The notes below the pieces were generated by a model that had not been told where the DNA came from, made no database searches, and was given only the letters and a program-made list of their open reading frames with translations. From NCBI GenBank assembly GCA_002279765.1, contig NCCR01000133.1, positions 1 to 20,791 of the forward strand: DNA of 20,791 bases. The letters are read 5' to 3'. Below are positions 1 through 6,716 of the stretch, one piece after another; within the stretch, counting starts at the first letter, position 1, and each line of letters starts with the position of its first letter. The translations under genes and the position numbers were made by a program. Origin of the DNA: Verrucomicrobia bacterium 12-59-8. Its GTDB lineage: Bacteria > Verrucomicrobiota > Verrucomicrobiae > Verrucomicrobiales > Verrucomicrobiaceae.

Positions 1-1
1 G

Positions 2-541
2 AAGGACTACGATGTGGAAGGCGGCATGAAGGCGCTGGGCCTGTATGATCCCGCCAAGGTGAAGCTCGTCGCCGTCGAGATGCCGCCTGAAATGAAAGAT
101 GCACCGAAGCTGCCCACCGGCGCAGAGATCGCCCAGCTGCCCGGCGATGCCAAGCGCGGCCAAACCGCCATGGCCGTCTGCTTCACCTGCCACAAGGTCG
201 GCCAGATGGGCGTCGAATACGGCCCCGACCTCAGCACCTTTGGCAAGCAGCAGCCCAGCGAGGTCATAGCCAACGCCATCGCCCATCCCTCCGCCGACAT
301 CTCTCATGGCTTCGAAGGCAGCGAGATCAAAACGAGGGACGGACTCACCATCAGCGGCATGATTCTCTCCAGCGGCGACCCCGTCATGATCAAGTGTATG
401 GGCGGTCTCGTGCAGACCGTGCCGAAAGAGCGCATCGCCAGCATCCAGAAGATGACCCGCTCCCTCATGTATCAGCCCCAGCAGCTCGGCCTCACCCCGC
501 AGGCCATCAGCGATATCGTGACGTATTTGAAGAGCCTATGA
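2..541 (+). CDS. C-terminal part of a PVC-type haem-binding (c-type cytochrome) protein, 5'-truncated
   Basis: The reading frame is open from the first bases of the window, so the N-terminus lies outside it. About 180 residues are visible. A c-type haem motif CFTCH starts at base 179, followed by a Gly-Pro-Asp-Leu stretch and a later Met-rich segment (SLMYQPQQ) that could supply the distal haem ligand. This arrangement matches the putative haem-binding domain found at the C-terminus of large planctomycete/verrucomicrobial proteins, usually after a propeller dehydrogenase-like domain and HEAT repeats. The 1039-aa protein at 9992-13111 ends in a clearly paralogous domain. By family knowledge such proteins are exported and probably take part in periplasmic electron transfer during sugar oxidation. 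The substrate is unknown, and what precedes the domain here cannot be seen. A GTG at base 14 lies in frame but is not a credible start. Confidence 0.85.
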   Translation, partial: KDYDVEGGMKALGLYDPAKVKLVAVEMPPEMKDAPKLPTGAEIAQLPGDAKRGQTAMAVCFTCHKVGQMGVEYGPDLSTFGKQQPSEVIANAIAHPSADISHGFEGSEIKTRDGLTISGMILSSGDPVMIKCMGGLVQTVPKERIASIQKMTRSLMYQPQQLGLTPQAISDIVTYLKSL

Positions 542-549
542 TCTGGGAT

Positions 550-659
550 AGTACTCGAGAGCCTGTGCTCACTCTGGAAAGCGTCGCAGCATGCTCTCAT
601 CGGACGGATAAGTCAGATCCGTCCGATCACCCCAGAACAAGCTAAAGCTCGTGAGTACT
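550..659. repeat. Imperfect palindromic intergenic repeat, copy 1
   Basis: The element begins and ends with AGTACT (550-555 and 654-659). Its right arm, read on the minus strand, carries GAGCTTTAGCTTG followed by TTCTGGG, nearly identical to the left arm of the copy at 6590-6669. The left arm is a more diverged version of the same sequence. In the centre a 10-bp perfect stem (600-609 with 617-626, TCGGACGGAT/ATCCGTCCGA) encloses a 7-base loop. It sits 8 bases after the stop of the haem-domain gene, so it may act as a terminator or mRNA-stabilising structure. It resembles a REP/MITE-type element with no coding capacity. Confidence 0.7.
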
Positions 660-704
660 TTTTTCCCCTGCAACATCCCCACGCCACCGCCAGTATGAGT
701 GTGC

Positions 705-2183
705 ATGCCCCGCTCTCTCCTGCTCTTCCTTGCCCTCTGCTCCGCCCTCGTCTCTGCGGAAGATGCCACGAACATCGGCGCCCGCCGTGAGCTCTTCGTG
801 GACAAGCTGCTCATCGACCAGATGCAGGGCACCACGCTGCGACTGCACCATCCCGAAGAGGCGGGCATCGCGGTAAAATTTGACCAGCCGTGGGAGGGCC
901 GCTTCAGCGCCTACATCACAGTCATTCACAATGACGAGGCAAACAAATTCCAAATGTACTACCGTGGCAATGCGGGCTTCAAAGACGGCACCAGCGGCGA
1001 AGTGACCTGCTACGCTGAATCCACCGACGGTATCAGCTGGGTGAAGCCCAAGCTCGGCCTGCATGAGATTAACGGCAGCAAGGACAACAACATCATGCTG
1101 GCCGATCTGGCTCCCTACACGCACAACTTCGCCCCGTTCATCGACCACCGTCCCGGTGTGCCCAAAGAGCAGCGCTACAAGGCCCTCGCAGGGCTCGGCG
1201 GCAAGTCGGGCGGCCTCAGCGCCTTCGTCTCGGCGGACGGTCTACAGTGGCAGAAAATGCAGCAGGCTGCGGTCATCACCAAAGGCGCCTTTGATTCCCA
1301 GAACGTGTCGTTCTGGTCGGAGGCGGAGCAGTGCTACGTGGCCTACTTCCGCGTCTTCACCGGCGGCGGTGTCGATGAGAGAAACTGGAAACCCAAAGGC
1401 GTGCGCTGGGTCAGTCGCGCCACGAGCAAAGACTTCCTCACCTGGACCGACGCCCTGCAGATGACCTGTGACCAGCCCCTGGTGGATCAAATATACGTCA
1501 GCCAGACGAATCCTTACTTTAATGCACCTCATCTCTACATCTCTACCGCTGCACGCTACATGCCCGGCAAGGCCGTGCTGAATGATCAAGCCAAAATTGA
1601 CCTCGCAGCGGACACCAAAGCCTACACCGCCCTGATTCAGGACTGCTCCGAAGCCGTGCTGATGACCAGCCGTGCTGGCACCACGGCCTACAATCGCAGC
1701 TTCATGGAGGGATTGGTGCGCCCCGGCCAGGATTTCCGCAACTGGACCAGCCGCAGCAACTACCCCGCCTGCGGCGTGGTGCAGACCGGCAAATCAGAGA
1801 TGTCCCTCTACGTAGAGCGCCACTACGGGCAAAGCACCGCGCTGCTGCAGCGCCTCACCCTGCGCATCGACGGCTTCGCCTCGCTACATGCAGATTACGG
1901 AGGTGGTGAGATGACCTCCAAGCCCTTCACTTTCGCTGGCAATGCTCTGCATCTGAATCTCTCCACCGGTGCCGCCGGTTCCGTGGCCGTAGAAATCCAA
2001 GATGCCGAGGGCAACCCCCTGCCCGGTTTCACCTTGGATGACTGCAAGGCCATCTCTTATGACGACATCGACCGCGTCATCGGCTGGAAGGACGGCAGCA
2101 ATGTCTCTGCACTGGTCGGAAAGCCCGTGCGTCTGCGCTGGGTGCTCAAAGATGCCGATGTGTATTCCTTCCGCTTTGAATGA
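705..2183 (+). CDS. Secreted beta-propeller, glycosidase-like protein
   Basis: The protein has about 492 residues. The ATG at 705 gives a compact signal peptide (MPRSLLLFLALCSALVSA, then EDA). A GTG two codons upstream at 699 is possible but less likely. The mature N-terminus carries the motif RRELFVDKLLID, followed by repeated aromatic/Asp-rich segments (FQMYYRG, YAESTDGISWVKP, AFVSADGLQWQK, RATSKDFLTWTD). These have the spacing of blades in five-bladed propeller glycosidases of the GH32/GH43/sialidase kind. Similar proteins are abundant in planctomycetes and verrucomicrobia and are usually annotated as hypothetical or glycosyl-hydrolase-like. A role in extracellular or periplasmic glycan handling is inferred. 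No catalytic triad could be assigned by eye, so activity and substrate stay open. The C-terminal ~100 residues look like a beta-sandwich (KPFTFAGNALHLNLSTG). Confidence 0.75.
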   Translation: MPRSLLLFLALCSALVSAEDATNIGARRELFVDKLLIDQMQGTTLRLHHPEEAGIAVKFDQPWEGRFSAYITVIHNDEANKFQMYYRGNAGFKDGTSGEVTCYAESTDGISWVKPKLGLHEINGSKDNNIMLADLAPYTHNFAPFIDHRPGVPKEQRYKALAGLGGKSGGLSAFVSADGLQWQKMQQAAVITKGAFDSQNVSFWSEAEQCYVAYFRVFTGGGVDERNWKPKGVRWVSRATSKDFLTWTDALQMTCDQPLVDQIYVSQTNPYFNAPHLYISTAARYMPGKAVLNDQAKIDLAADTKAYTALIQDCSEAVLMTSRAGTTAYNRSFMEGLVRPGQDFRNWTSRSNYPACGVVQTGKSEMSLYVERHYGQSTALLQRLTLRIDGFASLHADYGGGEMTSKPFTFAGNALHLNLSTGAAGSVAVEIQDAEGNPLPGFTLDDCKAISYDDIDRVIGWKDGSNVSALVGKPVRLRWVLKDADVYSFRFE

Positions 2184-2227
2184 TTCACTGGAGTTTGCGT
2201 GGGAAACAAGGAACCATCGGGCGGATG

Positions 2228-2244
2228 CACGCGTATCCCGCGTG
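2228..2244 (+). other. Short GC hairpin in the 72-bp gap before the Lon-domain gene
   Basis: CACGCG (2228-2233) pairs with CGCGTG (2239-2244) around the loop TATCC, and is followed by TCATTT. It could be a weak terminator for the upstream secreted-protein gene or a structure in the leader of the next gene. The T-run is short, so neither role is certain. Confidence 0.3.
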
Positions 2245-2255
2245 TCATTTGATCC

Positions 2256-2879
2256 ATGGACATCTCTTCAAAAACATTCTCTGCCAAAGGCTTCGTGCTT
2301 CCGCACAGTCTTCCAGTGATTGTGCTGGACGACTGCTACCACTTTCCCGCCTGCCATCTGCCGCTGTTCATCTTTGAAGACCGCTACCGCCGCATGTTGG
2401 ACCATGCGCTGCAGACCGACCGCATGTTCTGCGTCGGCGTTTCTGACGGCGCGAATGACGTGCTGCCTGTGACCACGGCGGGCTTGATCCGCGCCTCAGT
2501 CAAAAATCCCGATGGCACATCGCAGGTCATGCTCTACGGCGTCTGCCGCGTGCGTATCACCGGCTGGGATCAGGTGAAGCCCTTTCGCATCGCCCGCGTA
2601 GAACCGGTGCTCACGCAGCACGCGCCCACCAAAACCCTGCGCCTGCTAAAGTCTCGCGCGCTGGATCTACTGCCACCGCCCACGGATGACAGTTGCATGA
2701 GCATGCAGCAGATGCGGCATGAACTGGAGCAGATGGACGAAGCCGAAGCCGTCTGCGACATCATCGCCTTCCACTTCATCCGTCAAAAAGCCGCCCTCCG
2801 CATCCTCCTCGAAGAATGCTGCCCCCAGCGCCGCTACGAAAAGCTCATCAGCGAACTGCAAAAAGCGCAGGACTGCTAG
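2256..2879 (+). CDS. Lon N-terminal (substrate-binding, PUA-like) domain protein
   Basis: The protein has 207 residues. Its first ~100 residues show the Lon N-domain pattern: a buried hydrophobic strand (LPVIVLDDCYHFPACHLPLFIFE), then Arg-Tyr-Arg-Arg-Met-Leu and a helix, FCVGV, a segment with VTTAGLIRAS, and a glycine strand VMLYGVCRVRI. The rest is helical (DSCMSMQQMRHELEQMDEAEAV). No AAA+ ATPase or Ser-Lys protease domain follows, so this is the stand-alone form found widely in bacteria. Its role is poorly known; substrate or adaptor binding is inferred from the Lon N-domain. The ATG at 2256 fits the domain start, though no ribosome-binding site is visible. It ends 3 bases before the stop of the convergent gene at 2883, leaving no room for a terminator between them. 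Confidence 0.85.
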   Translation: MDISSKTFSAKGFVLPHSLPVIVLDDCYHFPACHLPLFIFEDRYRRMLDHALQTDRMFCVGVSDGANDVLPVTTAGLIRASVKNPDGTSQVMLYGVCRVRITGWDQVKPFRIARVEPVLTQHAPTKTLRLLKSRALDLLPPPTDDSCMSMQQMRHELEQMDEAEAVCDIIAFHFIRQKAALRILLEECCPQRRYEKLISELQKAQDC

Positions 2880-2882
2880 GCA

Positions 2883-3686
2883 TCACGCCTCATTCCTCAC
2901 CGGATTCGTCAGCGTCCCGATCTGAGCGATCTCCACGCTCACCGTATCCCCATCCTTCATAAACACCGGCGGCGTGCGCGCCGCGCCCACGCCATGTGGC
3001 GTGCCTGTGAGGATCACCGTGCCCGGCATCAGTGTCGTGCTGCCGCTCAGGAATTCGATCAGCGTCGGCACGTCGAAGATCATGTCGTCCGTGTTCCACT
3101 CCTGCATCGTCTCGCCATTGAGCACGGTCTTGATCGCGAGGCTGTTCGGGTTCGGAATCTCATCCGGCGTCACCAGCACCGGGCCCAGCGGGCAGAAGGT
3201 GTCAAAGGACTTGCCACGGCACCACTGCCCGCCGCCGCCATGCTTCTGCCAGTCACGCGCGCTCACATCATTCGCGCAGGTGTAGCCCAGCACGTATTGC
3301 AGCGCATCGGCCTTGCTCACGTTCTTCGCCTGCTTGCCTATGACGACCGCCAGCTCGGCTTCGTAATCGACCTTGTCGCTCTTGAGATGCGTCGGCAGCA
3401 GGATCGGCTCTCCCGGATGCTGCACCACATTCGGCAGCTTCATGAACACCACCGGATGCTTCGGCAGTTCCGCCTTCGTCTCCTCCGCATGCTTCTTGTA
3501 GTTCAGGCCGATACACACAATCGCAAACGGCTGCACCGGCGCGAGCAGCTTGGCCTCATCCGCGTTGCGGTCGGTCACCCGATGCTCACCAAAGATGTCT
3601 CCCTCAATAACCCGCGCCGTGCCATCGGCCTGCAGTGCCGCATGAGCGATGTTTCCCAGTGAGTCGAAGTAGCGGATGATTTTCAT
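2883..3686 (-). CDS. Fumarylacetoacetate hydrolase (FAH) family protein
   Basis: From the ATG at 3686 the protein has 267 residues; an in-frame ATG at 3713 would add nine residues that do not look like the family (MGESPNYEL). The FAH fold is well marked: GLNYKKHAEE (residues ~60-69), FMKLPN, VDYEAELAVVIG with the metal-binding Glu pair (~109 and 111), CANDVSARDWQ with the third metal Asp (~140), RGKSFDTFCPLGP, and TGTPHGVG near the end. Family members hydrolyse or decarboxylate beta-diketo acids or hydrate 2-keto-pentenoates using Mg2+. The length and motifs fit the 2-oxo-hepta-3-ene-dioate isomerase / ureidoglycolate-lyase-like branch, but the substrate cannot be told. It lies 45 bases downstream of hisA on the same strand and may be cotranscribed with it. 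Confidence 0.9.
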   Translation of the reverse strand: MKIIRYFDSLGNIAHAALQADGTARVIEGDIFGEHRVTDRNADEAKLLAPVQPFAIVCIGLNYKKHAEETKAELPKHPVVFMKLPNVVQHPGEPILLPTHLKSDKVDYEAELAVVIGKQAKNVSKADALQYVLGYTCANDVSARDWQKHGGGGQWCRGKSFDTFCPLGPVLVTPDEIPNPNSLAIKTVLNGETMQEWNTDDMIFDVPTLIEFLSGSTTLMPGTVILTGTPHGVGAARTPPVFMKDGDTVSVEIAQIGTLTNPVRNEA

Positions 3687-3698
3687 AAGTTCGTAGTT

Positions 3699-3712
3699 TG
3701 GGCTTTCGCCCA
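3699..3712 (-). other. GNRA-tetraloop hairpin just upstream of the FAH-family start
   Basis: Read on the minus strand, TGGGC-GAAA-GCCCA forms a 5-bp stem closed by a GAAA tetraloop. It ends 12 bases before the ATG of the FAH-family gene and lies between hisA and that gene. It could help set the translation start or be a processing signal. The alternative upstream start at 3713 would place it inside the coding sequence. Confidence 0.35.
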
Positions 3713-3731
3713 TGATTGGAAATTTGGAATA

Positions 3732-4496
3732 TTAAGCAGCCTGACGCCCATTCCAAGCCACCAACTCCTCATACTTCGCCCCTGTGCCACCGAACAAATC
3801 CAGCGCACTGCCCACGGTGCCATCCACGCGGCCATGGCTCAGTTCATCGATGCGCTTCAGATCGTCCAGATGCCGAATACCACCGGCATAGGTCATCGGC
3901 AAAGGCGAGTGCTCACCGAGAAAACTCACGAGCGCTTCGTCGATACCTTCGCACTTGCCCTCCACATCCACCGCATGGATCAAAAACTCCGCGCAATGTC
4001 TCGCGAGAAAGCGCAGGGACTCCGGCGTCACATCCAGCGTCGTCAGCGTCTGCCAGCGGTTCATCGCCACCGTCCAGCCTGTTGCCGTGGCCTTGCAGCT
4101 CAGATCAATCACCAGCCGCTCCTTGCCCGCTGCCGCGACCATCTTGTCGAGCCGCGTCTGATTGAAAGTACCGTCCGTTTCAAACAGGTAGCTCGTTACG
4201 ATCACATGACTGGCCCCGGCCTCCAGATACTCCGCCGCATTGCAGGAGCGGATGCCGCCGCCGACCTGCAAGCCGCCCGGAAACGCCCCCGTCGCCGCCT
4301 TCTCGTTCCCCTTTCCCAGCAGGATCACATGCCCGCCCGTCAGCCCATCGCGCCGATACAGCTCGCCATACCACGCCGCATCCCGATCGCTCACAAAATT
4401 CGTCTTCAGCCCCGTCCCATCATCCCGCAACGACGAGCCCACGATCTGCTTTACGCGGCCATCGTGTAGATCAATGCAGGGTCGGAATTGGGTCAT
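3732..4496 (-). CDS. hisA: Phosphoribosylformimino-5-aminoimidazole carboxamide ribotide isomerase, eukaryotic HIS6 type
   Basis: The protein has 254 residues and catalyses the Amadori rearrangement of ProFAR to PRFAR, the fourth step of histidine biosynthesis, in the cytoplasm. It is a TIM barrel with the N-terminal catalytic-Asp strand FRPCIDLHDGRVKQIVG (Asp9) and the C-terminal-half Asp131 in VIDLSCK. The sequence follows fungal/plant HIS6 rather than typical bacterial HisA: KTNFVS, GGHVILLG, LQVGGGIR, VIVTSYLF, WQTLT, EFLIHAVDVEG, GGIDE-like GIDEALV, YAGGIRHLDDLK and ELSHGRVD are all HIS6 hallmarks. No other his gene is next to it. It runs divergently from the leuA leader, and an FAH-family gene follows downstream. 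Confidence 0.92.
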   Translation of the reverse strand: MTQFRPCIDLHDGRVKQIVGSSLRDDGTGLKTNFVSDRDAAWYGELYRRDGLTGGHVILLGKGNEKAATGAFPGGLQVGGGIRSCNAAEYLEAGASHVIVTSYLFETDGTFNQTRLDKMVAAAGKERLVIDLSCKATATGWTVAMNRWQTLTTLDVTPESLRFLARHCAEFLIHAVDVEGKCEGIDEALVSFLGEHSPLPMTYAGGIRHLDDLKRIDELSHGRVDGTVGSALDLFGGTGAKYEELVAWNGRQAA

Positions 4497-4741
4497 GAAT
4501 AGAAAGTGAAGAGTAATTGAGAAGGGCGCAGTGTGGTCAAGAGGTCAAGCAGTCACCAGAAGGTCAAGGCATCTCGTCGAAGCAAAATCGTCCTCGATCC
4601 TTCCGCACCGCAAGCCAGCTGCACCTCGGAGCAACATGGCCGGTGCGCTTTTGCATTCAATCTTCAACCTCGGTTGTTCAATGGGCAGCCGCTTTACACG
4701 TCCTTGACCTCCGCCCCATCTCTGCTTTCTTCCACCTGTCC
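4497..4741. other. Divergent intergenic region between hisA and the leuA leader
   Basis: These 245 bases show no convincing gene. An open frame runs through them into the leucine-rich leader (from 4517), but its composition does not look protein-like before the leader. GGTCAAG occurs three times (4535-4541, 4543-4549, 4562-4568) close to the hisA start and could be a regulator-binding site. A short palindrome CAACCTCGGTTG precedes position 4680. A TTGACC at 4704-4709 could be a -35 box for the leuA leader, but the expected -10 (TTTCTT, 4726-4731) is poor. Confidence 0.4.
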
Positions 4742-4798
4742 ATGACCACCACCGCCAAGGCTCTGCTCCTTCTCTCCCTGCGACTTACGCAAGGGTAG
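4742..4798 (+). CDS. Leucine-rich leader peptide upstream of leuA
   Basis: ATG at 4742 opens an 18-codon frame, MTTTAKALLLLSLRLTQG, ending at TAG 4796-4798. Six of 18 codons are Leu (CTG CTC CTT CTC, then CTG and CTT), four of them consecutive. It lies 116 bases before leuA, the committed step of leucine biosynthesis. That is the expected layout of a transcription-attenuation leader peptide, as known for leuL/leuA in enterobacteria and actinobacteria. The bases after the leucine run can form two mutually exclusive structures (see the attenuator entry). No Shine-Dalgarno is visible. The same frame is open upstream to 4517, so a longer product is formally possible. The leader role is inferred from codon content and position. 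Confidence 0.6.
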   Translation: MTTTAKALLLLSLRLTQG

Positions 4799-4850
4799 GC
4801 GGCCCGTGTTTCCTCGTCATGCCCCTTGCCGTCACGTCACGGCAGTTTCT
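4789..4850 (+). promoter_or_regulatory. Candidate leucine attenuator (antiterminator/terminator) before leuA
   Basis: GCAAGGG (4789-4795), which overlaps the last codons of the leader ORF, can pair with CCCTTGC (4823-4829). TGCCGT (4827-4832) can instead pair with ACGGCA (4839-4844) across a six-base loop, followed by GTTTCT. The two pairings share bases 4827-4829 and exclude each other. A ribosome stalled in the leucine run would leave GCAAGGG free and favour the first pairing. A ribosome reaching the stop codon would cover it and let the second hairpin form. The terminator arm is short and its T-run weak, so the second stem might act on translation instead. No folding calculation was run. 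Confidence 0.45.
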
Positions 4851-4863
4851 CAGAGCAGGAAAG

Positions 4864-4900
4864 AATCCTGTCCAATTCTGAAATCTTGTTAATCCTGTCC
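4864..4900. repeat. Short direct repeat AATCCTGTCC before leuA
   Basis: AATCCTGTCC occurs at 4864-4873 and 4891-4900, 27 bases apart. On the minus strand the stretch reads as a degenerate series of CAGGATTAACA-like units, a type of short intergenic repeat seen in many environmental bacterial genomes. CAGGA/TCCTG (4856-4860 and 4866-4870) also forms a small hairpin. The repeat occupies the leuA 5' untranslated region. Confidence 0.45.
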
Positions 4901-4914
4901 CCTTTTGTCCCGTC

Positions 4915-6579
4915 ATGTTAAAGAATCCATCTTCCAAGTATCAGCGCTTCGACCCCGTCTCGTTACCGAACCGTCGCTGGCCCTCTCAAACCCTTTCCAA
5001 GGCCCCCATGTGGTGCAGCGTTGATCTGCGCGATGGCAACCAGGCACTCGCCGTGCCGATGAACGTCTCCCAGAAGCTCGAAATGTTCGATGCGCTGGTG
5101 AAATGCGGCTTCAAGGAAATCGAGGTCGGTTTCCCCTCCGCCTCGAATACCGAGTTCAGCTTCAACCGCCGCCTTATTGAAGAAAAGCGCATCCCTGACG
5201 ATGTGACCATCCAGTGCCTGGTGCAGGCGCGTGAGGATTTGATCGAGAAGACCGTCGAGTCGCTCATGGGTGCGAAGAAAGTCGTCATCCACATGTACAA
5301 CAGCACATCGCCCGCGCAGCGGAAGTACGTGTTTGGCAAGACGAAGGAAGAGATCGTCGCCGTGGCCATCAAAGGTGCGCAGATGATCAAGGACCGCCTG
5401 CACCGCCTCACCGCAGGCGGCACCAAAGTCACCTTGCAGTACTCGCCCGAAAGCTTCAGCGCCACGGAAGTCGAATTTGCCAAGGAGATCAGCGAAGCCG
5501 TCATGGACGTGTGGCAGCCCACGCCCGAGCACAAGATGATCCTGAACCTCCCCGACACCGTCGAGGTGGCCATGCCCAATGTGTATGCCGACCAGATCGA
5601 ATGGATCTGCACTAACATCAAAAACCGCGACAGCCTCATCATCAGCCTGCACACGCACAACGACCGCGGCACCGGCACCGCAGCCACCGAACTGGGCCTG
5701 CTGGCAGGCGCGGACCGCGTAGAAGGCACTCTCTTTGGCAATGGCGAGCGCACCGGCAATCTGGACATCGTTCAGGTGGCCATGAATCTCTACATGCACG
5801 GCATCGCTCCCGGCCTGGACTTCAGCGACATGAGCGGCCTCATCCACATGTATGAGCGCACCACCGGCATGACCGTGGCTCCGCGCCATCCCTACAGCGG
5901 TGAACTCGTCTTCACCGCCTTCAGCGGCAGCCATCAGGATGCCATCAAGAAGGGCCTCACCGGCTACGAGCAGCACAAGACCATCTGGGACGTCCCCTAC
6001 CTCACCATCGACCCCAACGACATCGGCCGCGAGTACCGCGAAGTCATTCGCGTCAATTCACAAAGCGGCAAAGGCGGCGTCGCCTACCTGCTGGAGAGCG
6101 AGTTCGGCATCGAACTGCCCAAGGACATGCAGCGCGAGTTCGGCCCCATCGCCAACGATCTGGTGGACAAGCTGGGCCGCGAAGTCACCGCTGCCGAATT
6201 GAAAGGCATGTTCTGGCAGGAGTACATCGAGCGCGAGACCCCCTTCGCACTCCATCACTTCCATGCCGATGGCGTGGACGGCGTCTTCACCTGCCGCTGC
6301 AGTCTGGTCATCAACGGCCAGGAACGCGGCATCTCCGGCAAAGGCAACGGCCCCATCGCCGCATTTGCCCAGGCCTTGATCCAAGAAGCCGGAGCACCCG
6401 CCTTTGAAGTCGCCACCTACCGCGAGCAAAGCCTCAGCTCCGGCACCGAAGCCAGCGCCCTCGCCTTCATCCAGATCAAAACCGCCAGCGGCAAAACTAT
6501 CTGGGGTGCAGGCGTTGATACGAACATTGAACTCGCATCGATCAAAGCGGTGCTCAGTGCGGTGAACCGGGCGGCGTGA
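4915..6579 (+). CDS. leuA: 2-isopropylmalate synthase, yeast/actinobacterial type
   Basis: The protein has 554 residues and condenses acetyl-CoA with 2-ketoisovalerate, the first committed step of leucine synthesis. The N-terminus (SSKYQRFDPVSLPNRRWPS) and length fit the long LeuA form of yeast and Mycobacterium rather than the ~520-aa E. coli form. The catalytic TIM barrel shows VDLRDGNQAL with the metal-binding Asp (~40), and LHTHNDRGTG with the metal-binding His246 and His248. FGNGERTGN and the linker (GLIHMYERTTGM) follow. The C-terminal ~120 residues form the LeuA dimer/leucine-feedback domain (CRCSLVINGQERGISGKGNGP). The ATG at 4915 matches the family N-terminus; no Shine-Dalgarno is visible. 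A leucine-rich leader ORF precedes it, suggesting attenuation in addition to feedback inhibition. No leuB, leuC or leuD adjoins. Confidence 0.95.
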   Translation: MLKNPSSKYQRFDPVSLPNRRWPSQTLSKAPMWCSVDLRDGNQALAVPMNVSQKLEMFDALVKCGFKEIEVGFPSASNTEFSFNRRLIEEKRIPDDVTIQCLVQAREDLIEKTVESLMGAKKVVIHMYNSTSPAQRKYVFGKTKEEIVAVAIKGAQMIKDRLHRLTAGGTKVTLQYSPESFSATEVEFAKEISEAVMDVWQPTPEHKMILNLPDTVEVAMPNVYADQIEWICTNIKNRDSLIISLHTHNDRGTGTAATELGLLAGADRVEGTLFGNGERTGNLDIVQVAMNLYMHGIAPGLDFSDMSGLIHMYERTTGMTVAPRHPYSGELVFTAFSGSHQDAIKKGLTGYEQHKTIWDVPYLTIDPNDIGREYREVIRVNSQSGKGGVAYLLESEFGIELPKDMQREFGPIANDLVDKLGREVTAAELKGMFWQEYIERETPFALHHFHADGVDGVFTCRCSLVINGQERGISGKGNGPIAAFAQALIQEAGAPAFEVATYREQSLSSGTEASALAFIQIKTASGKTIWGAGVDTNIELASIKAVLSAVNRAA

Positions 6580-6589
6580 CCTCTGGGAA

Positions 6590-6669
6590 AGTACTCCCGA
6601 GCTTTAGCTCGATTCTGGGAAGCTCCGCAAGCAGCTAGAATCCCGAACGAGCTAAAGCTCAGTGCTACT
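6590..6669. repeat. Imperfect palindromic intergenic repeat, copy 2
   Basis: It starts 11 bases after the leuA stop with AGTACT (6590-6595). The arms contain CGAGCTTTAGCTCG (6598-6611) and CGAGCTAAAGCTC (6648-6660), so the whole folds into a long hairpin, and each arm is itself palindromic. The left arm matches copy 1 at 550-659, including TTCTGGGAAGCTCCGCAAGCA against TCTGGAAAGCGTCGCAGCA. Its place right after a stop codon suggests a role as terminator or 3'-end stabiliser. The remaining bases to 6716 hold only short GC palindromes. Confidence 0.7.
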
Positions 6670-6716
6670 TTGTGTCATGCGCTCGCGCTTTCTCAAAAGG
6701 AGGCGCGGCAGCCACG

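Noticed and set aside
2994..3662. Plus-strand open frame (222 codons) opposite the FAH-family gene
   Set aside because: It is an Arg/His/Gln-rich antisense shadow. The minus strand carries all FAH motifs.
4704..4713. TTGACCTCCG shared by the leuA leader and panD upstream regions (4704 and 9423), possibly a common regulator site
   Set aside because: A single 10-base match is expected many times by chance within 20 kb, and no convincing -10 follows either copy.
4517..4741. A 93-codon protein gene ending with the leucine leader
   Set aside because: The upstream part has no recognisable domain or coding-like composition. The only notable segment is the last 18 codons, explained better as a leader peptide.
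4963..5976. Long minus-strand open frame (337 codons) opposite leuA
   Set aside because: Its protein is rich in His, Asp, Gly and Val in the way typical of the antisense of a GC-rich gene. The plus strand encodes a complete, motif-perfect LeuA.
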